Shown here one piece after another: positions 17,488-25,626 of a stretch of DNA of 64,000 bases (within the stretch, counting starts at the first letter, position 1; the number at the start of each line of letters is the position of its first letter). The position numbers and the translations under genes were made by a program. Below the pieces are notes generated by a model. It was not told the origin of the DNA. It did no database searches and was given only the letters and a program-made list of their open reading frames with translations. Source of the DNA: Mesorhizobium ciceri biovar biserrulae WSM1271 (GTDB taxonomy: Bacteria > Pseudomonadota > Alphaproteobacteria > Rhizobiales > Rhizobiaceae); the NCBI RefSeq assembly GCF_000185905.1, contig NC_014923.1:1759501-1823500 (forward strand), in the 5' to 3' direction.

Positions 17488-18534
17488 ATGCCCTACACGC
17501 CCGCCGAAAACCGTTACGAGAAAATGGTCTACAACCGCTGTGGCCGCTCCGGCCTGAAGCTGCCGGCGATCTCGCTGGGCCTGTGGCACAATTTCGGCAA
17601 CGACACGCCGCATAAGACCAAGCAGGCGATCGCGCGCAAGGCCTTCGACCTCGGCATCACGCATTTCGACCTCGCCAACAATTACGGTCCGCCGCCCGGT
17701 TCTGCCGAAACCGCCTTCGGTGAGATCCTGCGCACCGACTTCGCTGCCTACCGCGACGAATTGATCATCTCGACCAAGGCCGGCTACCAGATGTGGGCCG
17801 GGCCCTACGGCGAATGGGGTGGGCGCAAATACATTCTGGCCAGCCTCGACCAGAGCCTCAAGCGGATGGGGCTCGACTATGTCGATATCTTCTATTCGCA
17901 CCGTTTCGATCCCGACACGCCGCTGGAAGAAACGATGGGTGCGCTCGACCATGCCGTGCGCTCGGGCAAGGCGCTCTATGCCGGCATCTCGTCCTACAAT
18001 TCGCAGCGCACGCGCGAGGCGGCCGATATCTTGAAGCAGCTTGGCACGCCTTGCGTCATCCACCAGCCGAGCTATTCGATGCTGAACCGCTGGGTGGAGG
18101 AAGACGGCTTGCTCGACACGCTCGAAGGGCTCGGCGTTGGCTCCATCGTGTTCTCGCCGCTGGCGCAAGGCATGCTGACGGACAAGTATCTCGGCGGCAT
18201 TCCGGACGGCAGCCGTGCGTCGCAGGGCAAGTCGCTGAAGACAGCCTTCATCAACGACAAGACCATCGCCAACATCAAGGCGCTCGACGCCATCGCCGGC
18301 AGGCGCGGACAGACGCTGGCGCAGATGGCGCTGGCCTGGGTGCTGCGCAAGGGGAGGGTGACCTCGGCACTGATCGGCGCCAGCCGGCCGGAGCAGGTCG
18401 AGGACTGCGTCGGCGCGCTCAAGGCGCTCGACTTCAGCGATGCCGAACTCGCCGAGATCGACACCTACGCGCGCGAATCCGACATCAATCTGTGGGCGGC
18501 TTCTGCCGAGCGCAAAGGCCCGCCGAGGAAATAG
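17488..18534 (+). CDS. Aldo/keto reductase, L-glyceraldehyde 3-phosphate reductase-like (YghZ/MgrA)
   Basis: A 348-residue aldo/keto reductase. The tetrad is visible as Asp and Tyr in HFDLANNYGPPPGSAE, Lys in IISTKAGYQMWAGPYG and His in IFYSHRFDPDTP. WAGPYGEWGGRKYI and the VIHQPSYSMLNRW segment are typical of the YghZ branch, which reduces L-glyceraldehyde 3-phosphate and some other aldehydes. ATG 17488 is preceded by GAGG. It follows the sugar operon on the same strand and may be its last gene. Confidence 0.87.
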   Translation: MPYTPAENRYEKMVYNRCGRSGLKLPAISLGLWHNFGNDTPHKTKQAIARKAFDLGITHFDLANNYGPPPGSAETAFGEILRTDFAAYRDELIISTKAGYQMWAGPYGEWGGRKYILASLDQSLKRMGLDYVDIFYSHRFDPDTPLEETMGALDHAVRSGKALYAGISSYNSQRTREAADILKQLGTPCVIHQPSYSMLNRWVEEDGLLDTLEGLGVGSIVFSPLAQGMLTDKYLGGIPDGSRASQGKSLKTAFINDKTIANIKALDAIAGRRGQTLAQMALAWVLRKGRVTSALIGASRPEQVEDCVGALKALDFSDAELAEIDTYARESDINLWAASAERKGPPRK

Positions 18535-18727
18535 GTCCGCTCGATAAGCCGGCAAAGCGAAAAACGGCGGGCAACCTGCCTGTTGCCCCGCTCCGATCGA
18601 TGTTCTCGGCCGCCTTGCGGGCAGAATGCTGGAAACAGTAGCAAAAATGCCTGTTCGTCGCTATCTGGGGGGACATGGATCGTTTGTGCGCGGCGCAAGC
18701 GACGCAAGGCGAGTTGGAAACAGGATC

Positions 18728-19132
18728 ATGGCGGCAAGGGATGTGCTGACGAAAAACCAGCTGTGCGTGCTCGAGAAACTCGAGACCGCCAGCGGACCGC
18801 TCAGTGCCTACACCTTGCTCGACCAATTGCGCGAGCGCGGTTTTCGCGCACCGCTTCAGGTCTATCGCGCGCTCGACACGCTGGTGAAGTCAGGTTTCGT
18901 GCATCGGCTTGAAAGCATCAATTCCTTCGTCGCCTGCGCCGAGCCGCATGACCACAGCCATTCGATGACTGCCTTCGCCATTTGCGACACATGCGGGCAG
19001 GTCACCGAGATGTCCGACCACGATGTCGGCCACAGCTTGGACGAATGGGTGCGCTCCACCGGCTTCGCCGCCAAGAAGGCGGTGATCGAGTTTCGCGGGA
19101 CATGTGCCAAGTGTTTGGCTGAGGCGGCTTGA
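18728..19132 (+). CDS. zur: Fur-family regulator, probably zinc-responsive Zur
   Basis: A 134-residue metal-sensing repressor. The N-terminal winged helix (LTKNQLCVLEKLETASGPLS to YRALDTLVKSG) is followed by a metal-binding region with ACAEPHDHSHS. Two CxxC pairs, CDTCG and CAKC, form the structural zinc site. The EPHDHSH pattern suits Zur rather than Fur, but the assignment is by motif only and no znu genes are in the window. ATG at 18728 is chosen because the domain begins here. Confidence 0.75.
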   Translation: MAARDVLTKNQLCVLEKLETASGPLSAYTLLDQLRERGFRAPLQVYRALDTLVKSGFVHRLESINSFVACAEPHDHSHSMTAFAICDTCGQVTEMSDHDVGHSLDEWVRSTGFAAKKAVIEFRGTCAKCLAEAA

Positions 19133-19138
19133 GGTGAG

Positions 19139-19266
19139 TTGATATTCAGATGATGCCGGCCTGCAAATGGCGGCTTCCTGCGCTTCCGGTGCTCACGTAC
19201 GAAAAGTACGCTCCGCTCCGGCTCCCGGAATCCACCATTTTCGACTCGGCCTGATCTGAATCTCAA
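19139..19266. repeat. 128-bp palindromic dispersed element, copy A
   Basis: An imperfect palindrome lies between zur and polA. Outer arms are TTGATATTCAGAT and ATCTGAATCTCAA; the centre is CGTACGAAAAGTACG. A second copy of equal length is at 39320-39447. It sits between the convergent ends of zur and polA, so it may serve as a bidirectional transcription stop. Confidence 0.85.
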
Positions 19267-19283
19267 CACACCTTGCGTTGGTG

Positions 19284-22235
19284 CTAATGCGCCTCGTCCC
19301 AATTGTTGGCGGCGCGCGCGTCGACATGCAGCGGCACCGACATCGAGACCGCCGGCATCGCCGCGTTTTCCATGACATGACGCACGACCGGGATCGTCGC
19401 CTCGACTTCCGCCTCGACGGTCTCGAAGATCAGTTCGTCATGCACCTGCAGCAGCATGCGTGCCGAAAGCCCTGCTCTTTCCAGCGCCTCCTCCATGCGG
19501 ATCATGGCACGGCGGATGATGTCGGCGGCGGTGCCTTGCAGGCGGGCGTTGATCGAGGCTCGCTCGTTGAAAGCGCGCAGGGACGGGTTCGAGGAGCGGA
19601 TGTCGGGGTAATGGATGCGGCGGCCGAAGATCGTTTCGACAAAGCCATGCTCGCGGGCATAAGCCTTGGTCTCCTCGATGTAATCGCGGATGCCGGGGAA
19701 GCGCTCGAAATATTTCTTGATGTAGTTGCCGGCTTCCTCGCGCGGGATCGACAACTGGTTGGCGAGACCGAAGGCCGAAATGCCGTAGATGATGCCGAAA
19801 TTGATCGCCTTGGCGCGGCGGCGAACCTCCGAGGGCATGCCTTCGACCGGCACGTTGAACATCTCCGACGCGGTGATGGCGTGGATGTCGGCGCCGTCGG
19901 CGAAAGCCTGCCGCAGTTGCGGGATCTCGGCGACATGGGCGAGCACCCGCAATTCGATCTGGCTGTAGTCGGCCGAGACCAGCCGATGGCTCTTGTCGGT
20001 GATGAAGGCGGTCCTGATCTTGCGGCCTTCGGCGGTGCGCACCGGAATGTTCTGCAGGTTCGGGTCGGAGGACGACAGGCGTCCCGTCGTCGTCGCGGCC
20101 AATGCGTAGGAGGTGTGGACGCGCTTGGTGTCGGGATGGATGAAGCCGGGCAGCGCATCGGTATAGGTCGATTTCAGCTTGGTCAGCTGGCGCCAGTCGA
20201 CGATTTTGCGCGGCAGTTCGTGACCTTCGGCGGCGAGATCTTCGAGAAGCTGCGCCGACGTCGACCACTGGCCGGTCTTGGTCTTGGAACCGCCGGGCAG
20301 GCCCATGCGCCCGAACAGGATGTCGCCGAGCTGCTTTGGCGAACCGATGTTGATGCGTTCGCCGATGAGCTGGTAGATTTCCTCTTCGAGGCGAGCGGCG
20401 CCCTGCGCCAATTCGCCGGAGAGCCGCGATAGGATCTGCCTGTCGACCGAGATGCCGCGCTGTTCCATGCGCGCCAGCACCGGCACCAGCGGCCGCTCCA
20501 GCCGCTCATAGACAGACACCAGGCCCTTGGCGGCAAGCCGCGGTTTCAGCACCAGCCAGAGCCGCAGCGTCACATCGGCGTCTTCGGCGGCATGAGCCGT
20601 CGCCTTGTCGATGTCGACCTGATCGAAACCGACCGAGCTTTTGCCCGAGCCGGTCACGTCCTTGAGCTGAAGAGGGGTATGACCGAGCCACTTTTCGGCA
20701 AGCGCATCCATGCCGTGACCATGGGGCGTACCGGCATCGAGCACGTAGGAGATCAGCATCGTGTCGTCGAACGGTGCGACATCGACGCCGTAGCGGCTCA
20801 TGATGACAAGATCGTATTTCAGGTTCTGCGCGATCTTGAGAACCGATCTGTCTTCGAGCAGCGGTTTCAGCACCGCCAGCGCCTCGCGCAGCGGAATCTG
20901 GTTTTCGAGCGCGCCACCACCGAGCAGGTCGCCATTGCCGCTCATATGGGCGAAGGGAATGTAGGCGGCGCGTCCGGGAGCCGTGGCGATGGCCATGCCG
21001 ATCAGTTCCGCCTGCATCGGATCGGCGGATGTCGCCCTGACGTCGAAGGCGGCGATGCCAGCCTCCCGTGCCTCGGCGACCCAGGCTTTCAGGGTCGAGA
21101 TATCGCGGATGCAGTGATAGGCCGAAATGTCGATCTTGCCGGTGGCCGCGCGCTCCAGCCTTAGTGCCGCGAGCAGGGAGGGGGTATCGCCTTGTTTTGA
21201 CGTCTCCGCCGTCCCGCCGGCTTCGTCCGGTTCAGTGCCAGGCGCGTTTCGGGCAACCGGCGGCAAACCGGCGCCAACGTCTGGGCCATGGGCATGATCG
21301 GCGCGTTCGACGGTGACCGCGACGGCCTGGACGTCGCCGGCCTCGGTGCTGGTCGCTTCCGCGACACGGCGGGTCAGCGAGGTGAATTCCATGGTCTTGA
21401 GGAAACCGATCAGCTTCGGGCCGTCGGGCGCGTGCAGGACGAAATCCTCCAGACCCTCGGTCACCGGTACGTCGTTCATCAGCGTCACCAGCTGACGAGA
21501 AATGCGCGCCTTGTCGGCGTTGGCGATGATCGATTCCCGGCGCTTGTCCTGCTTGATCTCGCCGGCCCGGGCCAGCAGCGTGTCGAGGTCACCGAACTGT
21601 TCGAGCAGTTGCGCCGCCGTCTTCGGCCCGATGCCGGGCACACCAGGCACATTGTCGACCGAATCGCCGGTCAGTGCCTGCAGGTCGACCATCTTCTCCG
21701 GCGGCACGCCCCATTTCTCGATGACCTCCGGAATTCCGATCTGGCGGTCCTTCATCGGGTCGTACATGGCGACCGTATCGCCAACCAGCTGCATCAAATC
21801 CTTATCGGAGGAGATGATGGTGGTATCGCCGCCGGCTTCGCAGGCGAGCCTCGCATAGGTGGCGATCAGATCGTCAGCCTCGTAGCCTTCGATCTCGACG
21901 CAGGGCAGGTTGAACGCCCTGGTCGCCTGGCGGATCAGGCCGAATTGCGGGATCAAATCTTCCGGCGGTGCCGAGCGGTTGGCCTTGTATTCGGGGTAGA
22001 GGTCGTTGCGGAAGGTTTTTGACGAATAGTCGAAAATGACGGCGAAATGCGTCGGCACGATGCCTACATCGGTATTGCGGGCGTCGAGCATCAGCTTCCA
22101 CAGCATGTTGCAGAAGCCGGAAACGGCGCCGACCGGCAGGCCGTCGGATTTGCGGGTCAGCGGCGGCAGCGCGTGATAGGCACGGAAGATGTAGCCGGAG
22201 CCGTCGACAAGGAAGAGATGATCGCCTTTTTTCAT
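19284..22235 (-). CDS. polA: DNA polymerase I
   Basis: A 983-residue repair and Okazaki-maturation polymerase. Residues 1-290 are the 5'-3' exonuclease (LFLVDGSGYIFRAYHALPPL, TIISSDKDLMQLV, GVPGIGPKTA). Residues about 370-570 are the 3'-5' exonuclease fold, and the polymerase domain follows (DYSQIELRVLAH, RRRAKAINFGIIYGISAFG, LQVHDELIFE). Two proofreading positions differ from the family: the Exo I DxE motif reads D398-V-R400, and the Exo III Tyr is His548 (HAAEDADVT). Polymerase residues look intact. Start at 22235 fits the MKKGDHLFLVDG homology; a longer frame reaches 22277. Confidence 0.95.
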   Translation of the reverse strand: MKKGDHLFLVDGSGYIFRAYHALPPLTRKSDGLPVGAVSGFCNMLWKLMLDARNTDVGIVPTHFAVIFDYSSKTFRNDLYPEYKANRSAPPEDLIPQFGLIRQATRAFNLPCVEIEGYEADDLIATYARLACEAGGDTTIISSDKDLMQLVGDTVAMYDPMKDRQIGIPEVIEKWGVPPEKMVDLQALTGDSVDNVPGVPGIGPKTAAQLLEQFGDLDTLLARAGEIKQDKRRESIIANADKARISRQLVTLMNDVPVTEGLEDFVLHAPDGPKLIGFLKTMEFTSLTRRVAEATSTEAGDVQAVAVTVERADHAHGPDVGAGLPPVARNAPGTEPDEAGGTAETSKQGDTPSLLAALRLERAATGKIDISAYHCIRDISTLKAWVAEAREAGIAAFDVRATSADPMQAELIGMAIATAPGRAAYIPFAHMSGNGDLLGGGALENQIPLREALAVLKPLLEDRSVLKIAQNLKYDLVIMSRYGVDVAPFDDTMLISYVLDAGTPHGHGMDALAEKWLGHTPLQLKDVTGSGKSSVGFDQVDIDKATAHAAEDADVTLRLWLVLKPRLAAKGLVSVYERLERPLVPVLARMEQRGISVDRQILSRLSGELAQGAARLEEEIYQLIGERINIGSPKQLGDILFGRMGLPGGSKTKTGQWSTSAQLLEDLAAEGHELPRKIVDWRQLTKLKSTYTDALPGFIHPDTKRVHTSYALAATTTGRLSSSDPNLQNIPVRTAEGRKIRTAFITDKSHRLVSADYSQIELRVLAHVAEIPQLRQAFADGADIHAITASEMFNVPVEGMPSEVRRRAKAINFGIIYGISAFGLANQLSIPREEAGNYIKKYFERFPGIRDYIEETKAYAREHGFVETIFGRRIHYPDIRSSNPSLRAFNERASINARLQGTAADIIRRAMIRMEEALERAGLSARMLLQVHDELIFETVEAEVEATIPVVRHVMENAAMPAVSMSVPLHVDARAANNWDEAH

Positions 22236-22367
22236 GCCGGCAGGGATAGCGCGGCGCGGCGGCTTGGTCCATGCCAAAGGCAGCCTCGACTATCGGTTCC
22301 GGCAACACCCTGACAGATCGCCGTCACCCTGCTCACGCCCATGTTACAAAACTGTAATTTTCGTGCC

Positions 22368-22397
22368 CTTGAATCGCCACGTTCAGAGACCCAAATA
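22368..22397 (+). promoter_or_regulatory. Promoter of the predicted small RNA
   Basis: CTTGAA (22368-22373) and CAAATA (22392-22397), 18 bp apart, fit an alphaproteobacterial sigma-70 promoter. Transcription would begin near 22404, giving a transcript of about 147 nt that ends at the terminator at 22550. Confidence 0.5.
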
Positions 22398-22403
22398 CAC
22401 GTC

Positions 22404-22550
22404 ATCGGCAGTTTTCGCCGAGTCCGGAGCAAGGCCCGTCCCCCGCCTATCCCGGACACCTGCGGCAGCCTATCCCCCCTCTCCGGGCTGCCGCATCGTT
22501 TCGAGTAGAAGGCCGCCGTGGTTCCCCCTCCACCACGGCGGTCTTTTTTT
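22404..22550 (+). ncRNA. Probable trans-acting small RNA between polA and the M20 peptidase (alpha-r7-like?)
   Basis: The 416-bp gap between polA and the peptidase has no credible reading frame but holds three stacked hairpins and a terminator. They are: TCCGG (22422-22426) with CCGGA (22452-22456); CGGCAGCC (22463-22470) with GGCTGCCG (22486-22493); and CCGCCGTGGT (22513-22522) with ACCACGGCGG (22532-22541) followed by TCTTTTTTT. Each loop is C-rich (CGTCCCCCGCC, TATCCCCCCTCTCC, TCCCCCTCC), which is the hallmark of rhizobial sRNAs that pair with Shine-Dalgarno sequences. Length and the location beside polA recall the alpha-r7 (Smr7C) family; that match is from memory and unverified. Confidence 0.65.
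22513..22550 (+). terminator. Rho-independent terminator of the small RNA
   Basis: A perfect 10-bp stem, CCGCCGTGGT and ACCACGGCGG, with a 9-nt C-rich loop is followed by TCTTTTTTT. No plus-strand protein gene lies upstream since polA starts on the other strand, so it must end an RNA transcribed from the gap. Confidence 0.88.
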
Positions 22551-22651
22551 GCCTCGCAGAGACGTTTGCAGCCCGTGGTCCAATGATCGCGGGCTTTTCG
22601 TTTTCCCGTCATGCCTTTACGGTTCCGGTTCTGAATCGAAAGGCTTCACAT

Positions 22652-24037
22652 ATGTCCGCAGTTTCCCCCGTCCTCGACCGTCTCGACAAGAATCTCGACC
22701 AGAGCCTCGAGCGCCTGTTCGGCTTGCTCAGGATCAAGTCCATCTCCACCGATCCAGCCTATGCCGCCGACTGCCGCAAGGCGGCGGAATGGCTGGTGGC
22801 CGAACTCGAGCTGATCGGCTTCGACGCCAGCGTTCGCGACACGCCCGGCCACCCGATGGTGGTTGCGCACCATGACGGCCCGGCCGGTTCGCCGCATGTG
22901 CTGTTTTACGGCCATTATGACGTTCAGCCGGTCGACCCGATCGAATTGTGGGAAAGCGATCCGTTCGCGCCTGCTGTCAAGGAGGTCGGGCCGGACCACA
23001 AGGTGATCGTCGGTCGGGGGTCGGCCGACGACAAGGGCCAGTTGATGACCTTCGTCGAGGCTTGCCGCGCCTGGAAACAGGTGCATGGCAATCTGCCTTG
23101 CCGCATCACCATCCTGTTCGAGGGCGAGGAGGAATCCGGTTCGCCTTCGCTGAAGCCGTTCCTCGAGGCCAATGCCGGCGAACTCAAGGCCGATTTCGCG
23201 CTGGTCTGCGATACCGGCATGTGGGATCGCGACACGCCGTCGATCTGCGTCGGATTGCGCGGGCTGGTGGGTGAGGAGATCACGGTGAAGGCCGCCGACC
23301 GCGACCTGCATTCGGGCCTCTATGGTGGTGCCGCCGCCAACCCGATCCGCATCCTGGCCAGGGTGCTGGCCGATATCCACGACAAGGACGGCCACATCAC
23401 CATTCCCGGCTTCTATGATGGCGTCGAGGAAACGCCGTCGCAGATCCTGAAATCATGGGAGACGCTCGGCGAGACTGCCGAGACGTTCCTGGGACCGGTC
23501 GGCCTGTCGATCCCGTCGGGCGAAAAGGGCCGCTCCGTGCTGGAATTGACCTGGGCGCGGCCGACGGCCGAGTTCAACGGCATCATCGGCGGCTATACCG
23601 GCAAGGGCTTCAAGACGGTGATCGCGGCCGAAGCCTCGGCGAAGGTCTCCTTTCGCCTCGTCCACAAGCAGGACCCGAAAAAAATCCGGGCCGCGTTCCA
23701 GAAGTTCGTCAAGGAGCGCATTCCGGCCGACTGTTCCGTCGAATTCCATCCGCATGGCGGCTCGCCGGCAATCCAGCTTTCCTACGACTCGCCCTTCCTG
23801 GCCAAGGCCAAGAATGCGCTGTCCGACGAATGGCCGAAGCCGGCGGTTACGACGGGCAGCGGCGGCTCCATTCCGGTTGTCGGCGATTTCCAGACCTATC
23901 TCGGCATGGAATCGCTGCTGGTCGGGTTCGGCCTCGACGACGACCGCATCCACTCGCCCAACGAGAAATACGAGCTCAGCTCCTTCCACAAGGGCCAGCG
24001 CTCCTGGGCGCGGATTCTCGATGCCTTGACGCGCTGA
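22652..24037 (+). CDS. M20 family metallopeptidase (dipeptidase, ArgE/DapE type)
   Basis: A 461-residue zinc amidohydrolase. Metal and catalytic motifs are in order: FYGHYDVQPVDP (His, Asp), GRGSADDKGQLM (bridging Asp), FEGEEESGSPS (catalytic and metal Glu) and a His near the end (DRIHSPNEKYEL). A dimerisation lid domain is inserted at about residues 205-365. It probably cleaves dipeptides in the cytoplasm. It is close in size to the bacterial carnosinase-like dipeptidases. ATG 22652 is used; the frame extends upstream to 22583 without homology. Confidence 0.9.
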   Translation: MSAVSPVLDRLDKNLDQSLERLFGLLRIKSISTDPAYAADCRKAAEWLVAELELIGFDASVRDTPGHPMVVAHHDGPAGSPHVLFYGHYDVQPVDPIELWESDPFAPAVKEVGPDHKVIVGRGSADDKGQLMTFVEACRAWKQVHGNLPCRITILFEGEEESGSPSLKPFLEANAGELKADFALVCDTGMWDRDTPSICVGLRGLVGEEITVKAADRDLHSGLYGGAAANPIRILARVLADIHDKDGHITIPGFYDGVEETPSQILKSWETLGETAETFLGPVGLSIPSGEKGRSVLELTWARPTAEFNGIIGGYTGKGFKTVIAAEASAKVSFRLVHKQDPKKIRAAFQKFVKERIPADCSVEFHPHGGSPAIQLSYDSPFLAKAKNALSDEWPKPAVTTGSGGSIPVVGDFQTYLGMESLLVGFGLDDDRIHSPNEKYELSSFHKGQRSWARILDALTR

Positions 24038-24161
24038 GCAGCGGAACCCCTGTTTTCCTGTTGATTTTTCAGCCGATCGCGGCGAGGACGGGCCACAAGA
24101 TAAAGCGCTGCAGCATCCCCTGCGGGTCAGGGGGCACTGTAGGGCTCGACCGGAGAAGACA

Positions 24162-24782
24162 ATGGCCGATATCCGTTTCCATAAAAACGACCTGCCCGAC
24201 CTCTCGCACTACAATGTCGGGGCAGTGGCCATCGACACCGAAACGCTCGGGCTCAATCCGCATCGCGACCGGCTGTGCGTGGTGCAGATTTCGCCCGGCG
24301 ACGGCAGCGCCGACGTCATCCAGATCGCGCCCGGCCAGAAGAAGGCGCCGAACCTCGTCAGCCTGCTGAGGAACCGTGGCGTAACCAAGCTGTTCCACTA
24401 CGGCCGCTTCGATCTTGCCGTTCTCTACAATGCGTTCGGCGTCATGCCGGAGCCGGTGTTCTGCACCAAGATCGCCTCGCGGCTCACCCGCACCTACACC
24501 GACCGCCACGGGCTCAAGGACATCTGCTTCGAGCTTCTCGGCGTCGGGCTGTCCAAGGCGCAGCAATCGTCGGACTGGGCGGCCGAGACGCTGTCGCCCG
24601 AACAGCTCGAATATGCGGCTTCCGACGTGCTCTATCTGCACCGGTTGCGCGATGTACTGGCCGGACGGCTGGCGCGCGATGGGCGGACCAAGGAGGCCGA
24701 TGCCTGCTTCCGCTTCCTGCCGACGCGTGCCAAGCTTGACCTGATGGGCTGGGACGAAGAGGATATCTTCGCCCATAGCTGA
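24162..24782 (+). CDS. Short ribonuclease D-type 3'-5' exonuclease
   Basis: A 206-residue DEDD exonuclease consisting of the catalytic domain only, without the HRDC domains of E. coli RNase D. Motifs are complete: Exo I AIDTETLGL, Exo II FHYGRFDLAVL and Exo III YAASDVLYL. It should process the 3' ends of tRNA or other small RNAs. The short form is normal for alphaproteobacteria. It is transcribed alone after the peptidase gene. Confidence 0.9.
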   Translation: MADIRFHKNDLPDLSHYNVGAVAIDTETLGLNPHRDRLCVVQISPGDGSADVIQIAPGQKKAPNLVSLLRNRGVTKLFHYGRFDLAVLYNAFGVMPEPVFCTKIASRLTRTYTDRHGLKDICFELLGVGLSKAQQSSDWAAETLSPEQLEYAASDVLYLHRLRDVLAGRLARDGRTKEADACFRFLPTRAKLDLMGWDEEDIFAHS

Positions 24783-24882
24783 GGGCCGTTGGCGCGCTCC
24801 GCGAGCCGGTGACCGTTTGGAACCGGATACAGGCCGTCGCGTTCTGTCGGCTCAGTTTGTCGGTGCAGTTGGGGATAATGAC

Positions 24883-25086
24883 ATGGCGGACAGAAAGCCG
24901 ATTGCGACCGCGCCGACAGACGGCTCCAAGGTCTCCGTGACCTGGAAGGACAGTGACGGCGTCATCAACGAATCCATCGCGCAATATCGCGACGACGGCT
25001 GGTGGGTCTATATCGACAGTCACACGCAAAAGAAGGTCGAGCCGACCAGCTGGCGCCCTGCCGCAAGCGACGACGACGATCAATGA
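24883..25086 (+). CDS. Small hypothetical protein
   Basis: A 67-residue acidic-tailed protein. It has a PIATAPTDGSKVSVTWKD start and a GWWVYIDSHTQKKVEPTSW section that recall small DUF551-like proteins. Codon use is consistent with real coding. ATG 24883 has GGGGATAA upstream. No function can be given. Confidence 0.55.
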   Translation: MADRKPIATAPTDGSKVSVTWKDSDGVINESIAQYRDDGWWVYIDSHTQKKVEPTSWRPAASDDDDQ

Positions 25087-25196
25087 GCGCGCCGCTGGTG
25101 AGGCCGGCTGCTTTCGAATAGCCTGAAGCCGTTGATATCGAGGCCGATTCGGGGCTTTCCGGTCCGCGGTCGCCCTCTTGCTCGGAGGAAATCGCT

Positions 25197-25451
25197 ATGG
25201 GTGTCGAAAGCCTGCTCGTCTTCATCATCATCGGTGCCATCGCCGGCTGGCTCGCCGGTCTCATCGTTTCCGGCTTCGGCTTCGGCCTGATCGGCAACAT
25301 CATCGTGGGCATCGTCGGTGCGTTCATCGCCGGCTGGCTGTTTCCGCGGATCGGCTTTTCTATCGGCGGCGGCACTCTCGCCGCGATCATCCATGCCACG
25401 ATCGGCGCCATCATCCTGCTGGTGCTGGTCAAGGTTCTGAAACGAGCCTGA
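25197..25451 (+). CDS. GlsB/YeaQ/YmgE family small membrane protein
   Basis: An 84-residue protein with three glycine-rich membrane helices (FIIIGAIAGWLAGLIVSG, LIGNIIVGIVGAFIAGWLF, AAIIHATIGAIILLVLVKVL). This is the transglycosylase-associated/stress-response small membrane family. GGAGGAAATCGCT precedes the ATG. Its molecular role is not established in the family. Confidence 0.88.
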   Translation: MGVESLLVFIIIGAIAGWLAGLIVSGFGFGLIGNIIVGIVGAFIAGWLFPRIGFSIGGGTLAAIIHATIGAIILLVLVKVLKRA

Positions 25452-25476
25452 GGCTCGACAACGCAAAGAGCGCGCC

Positions 25477-25623
25477 ATGAAACAGAATACGCTCTATCTC
25501 GTCATCGGCGCGCTCGTCGTCGTGGTCATCGCGCTCGGTATCTATGTCTATCGCGAGCAGACCAAACCCAAGGGCGTCGAGCTCAAGATCGACGACAAGG
25601 GCATTTCGATCCAGCAGAACTAA
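25477..25623 (+). CDS. 48-residue single-helix membrane protein
   Basis: A short gene in the gap between the GlsB-family gene and the glycosyltransferase-like gene. The product has one N-terminal helix (LYLVIGALVVVVIALGIYVY), then a soluble tail REQTKPKGVELKIDDKGISI. The topology suggests an inner-membrane protein with a short C-terminal domain. It is 26 bp from one neighbour and 4 bp from the next, so probably cotranscribed. The function is unknown. Confidence 0.6.
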   Translation: MKQNTLYLVIGALVVVVIALGIYVYREQTKPKGVELKIDDKGISIQQN

Positions 25624-25626
25624 GCT

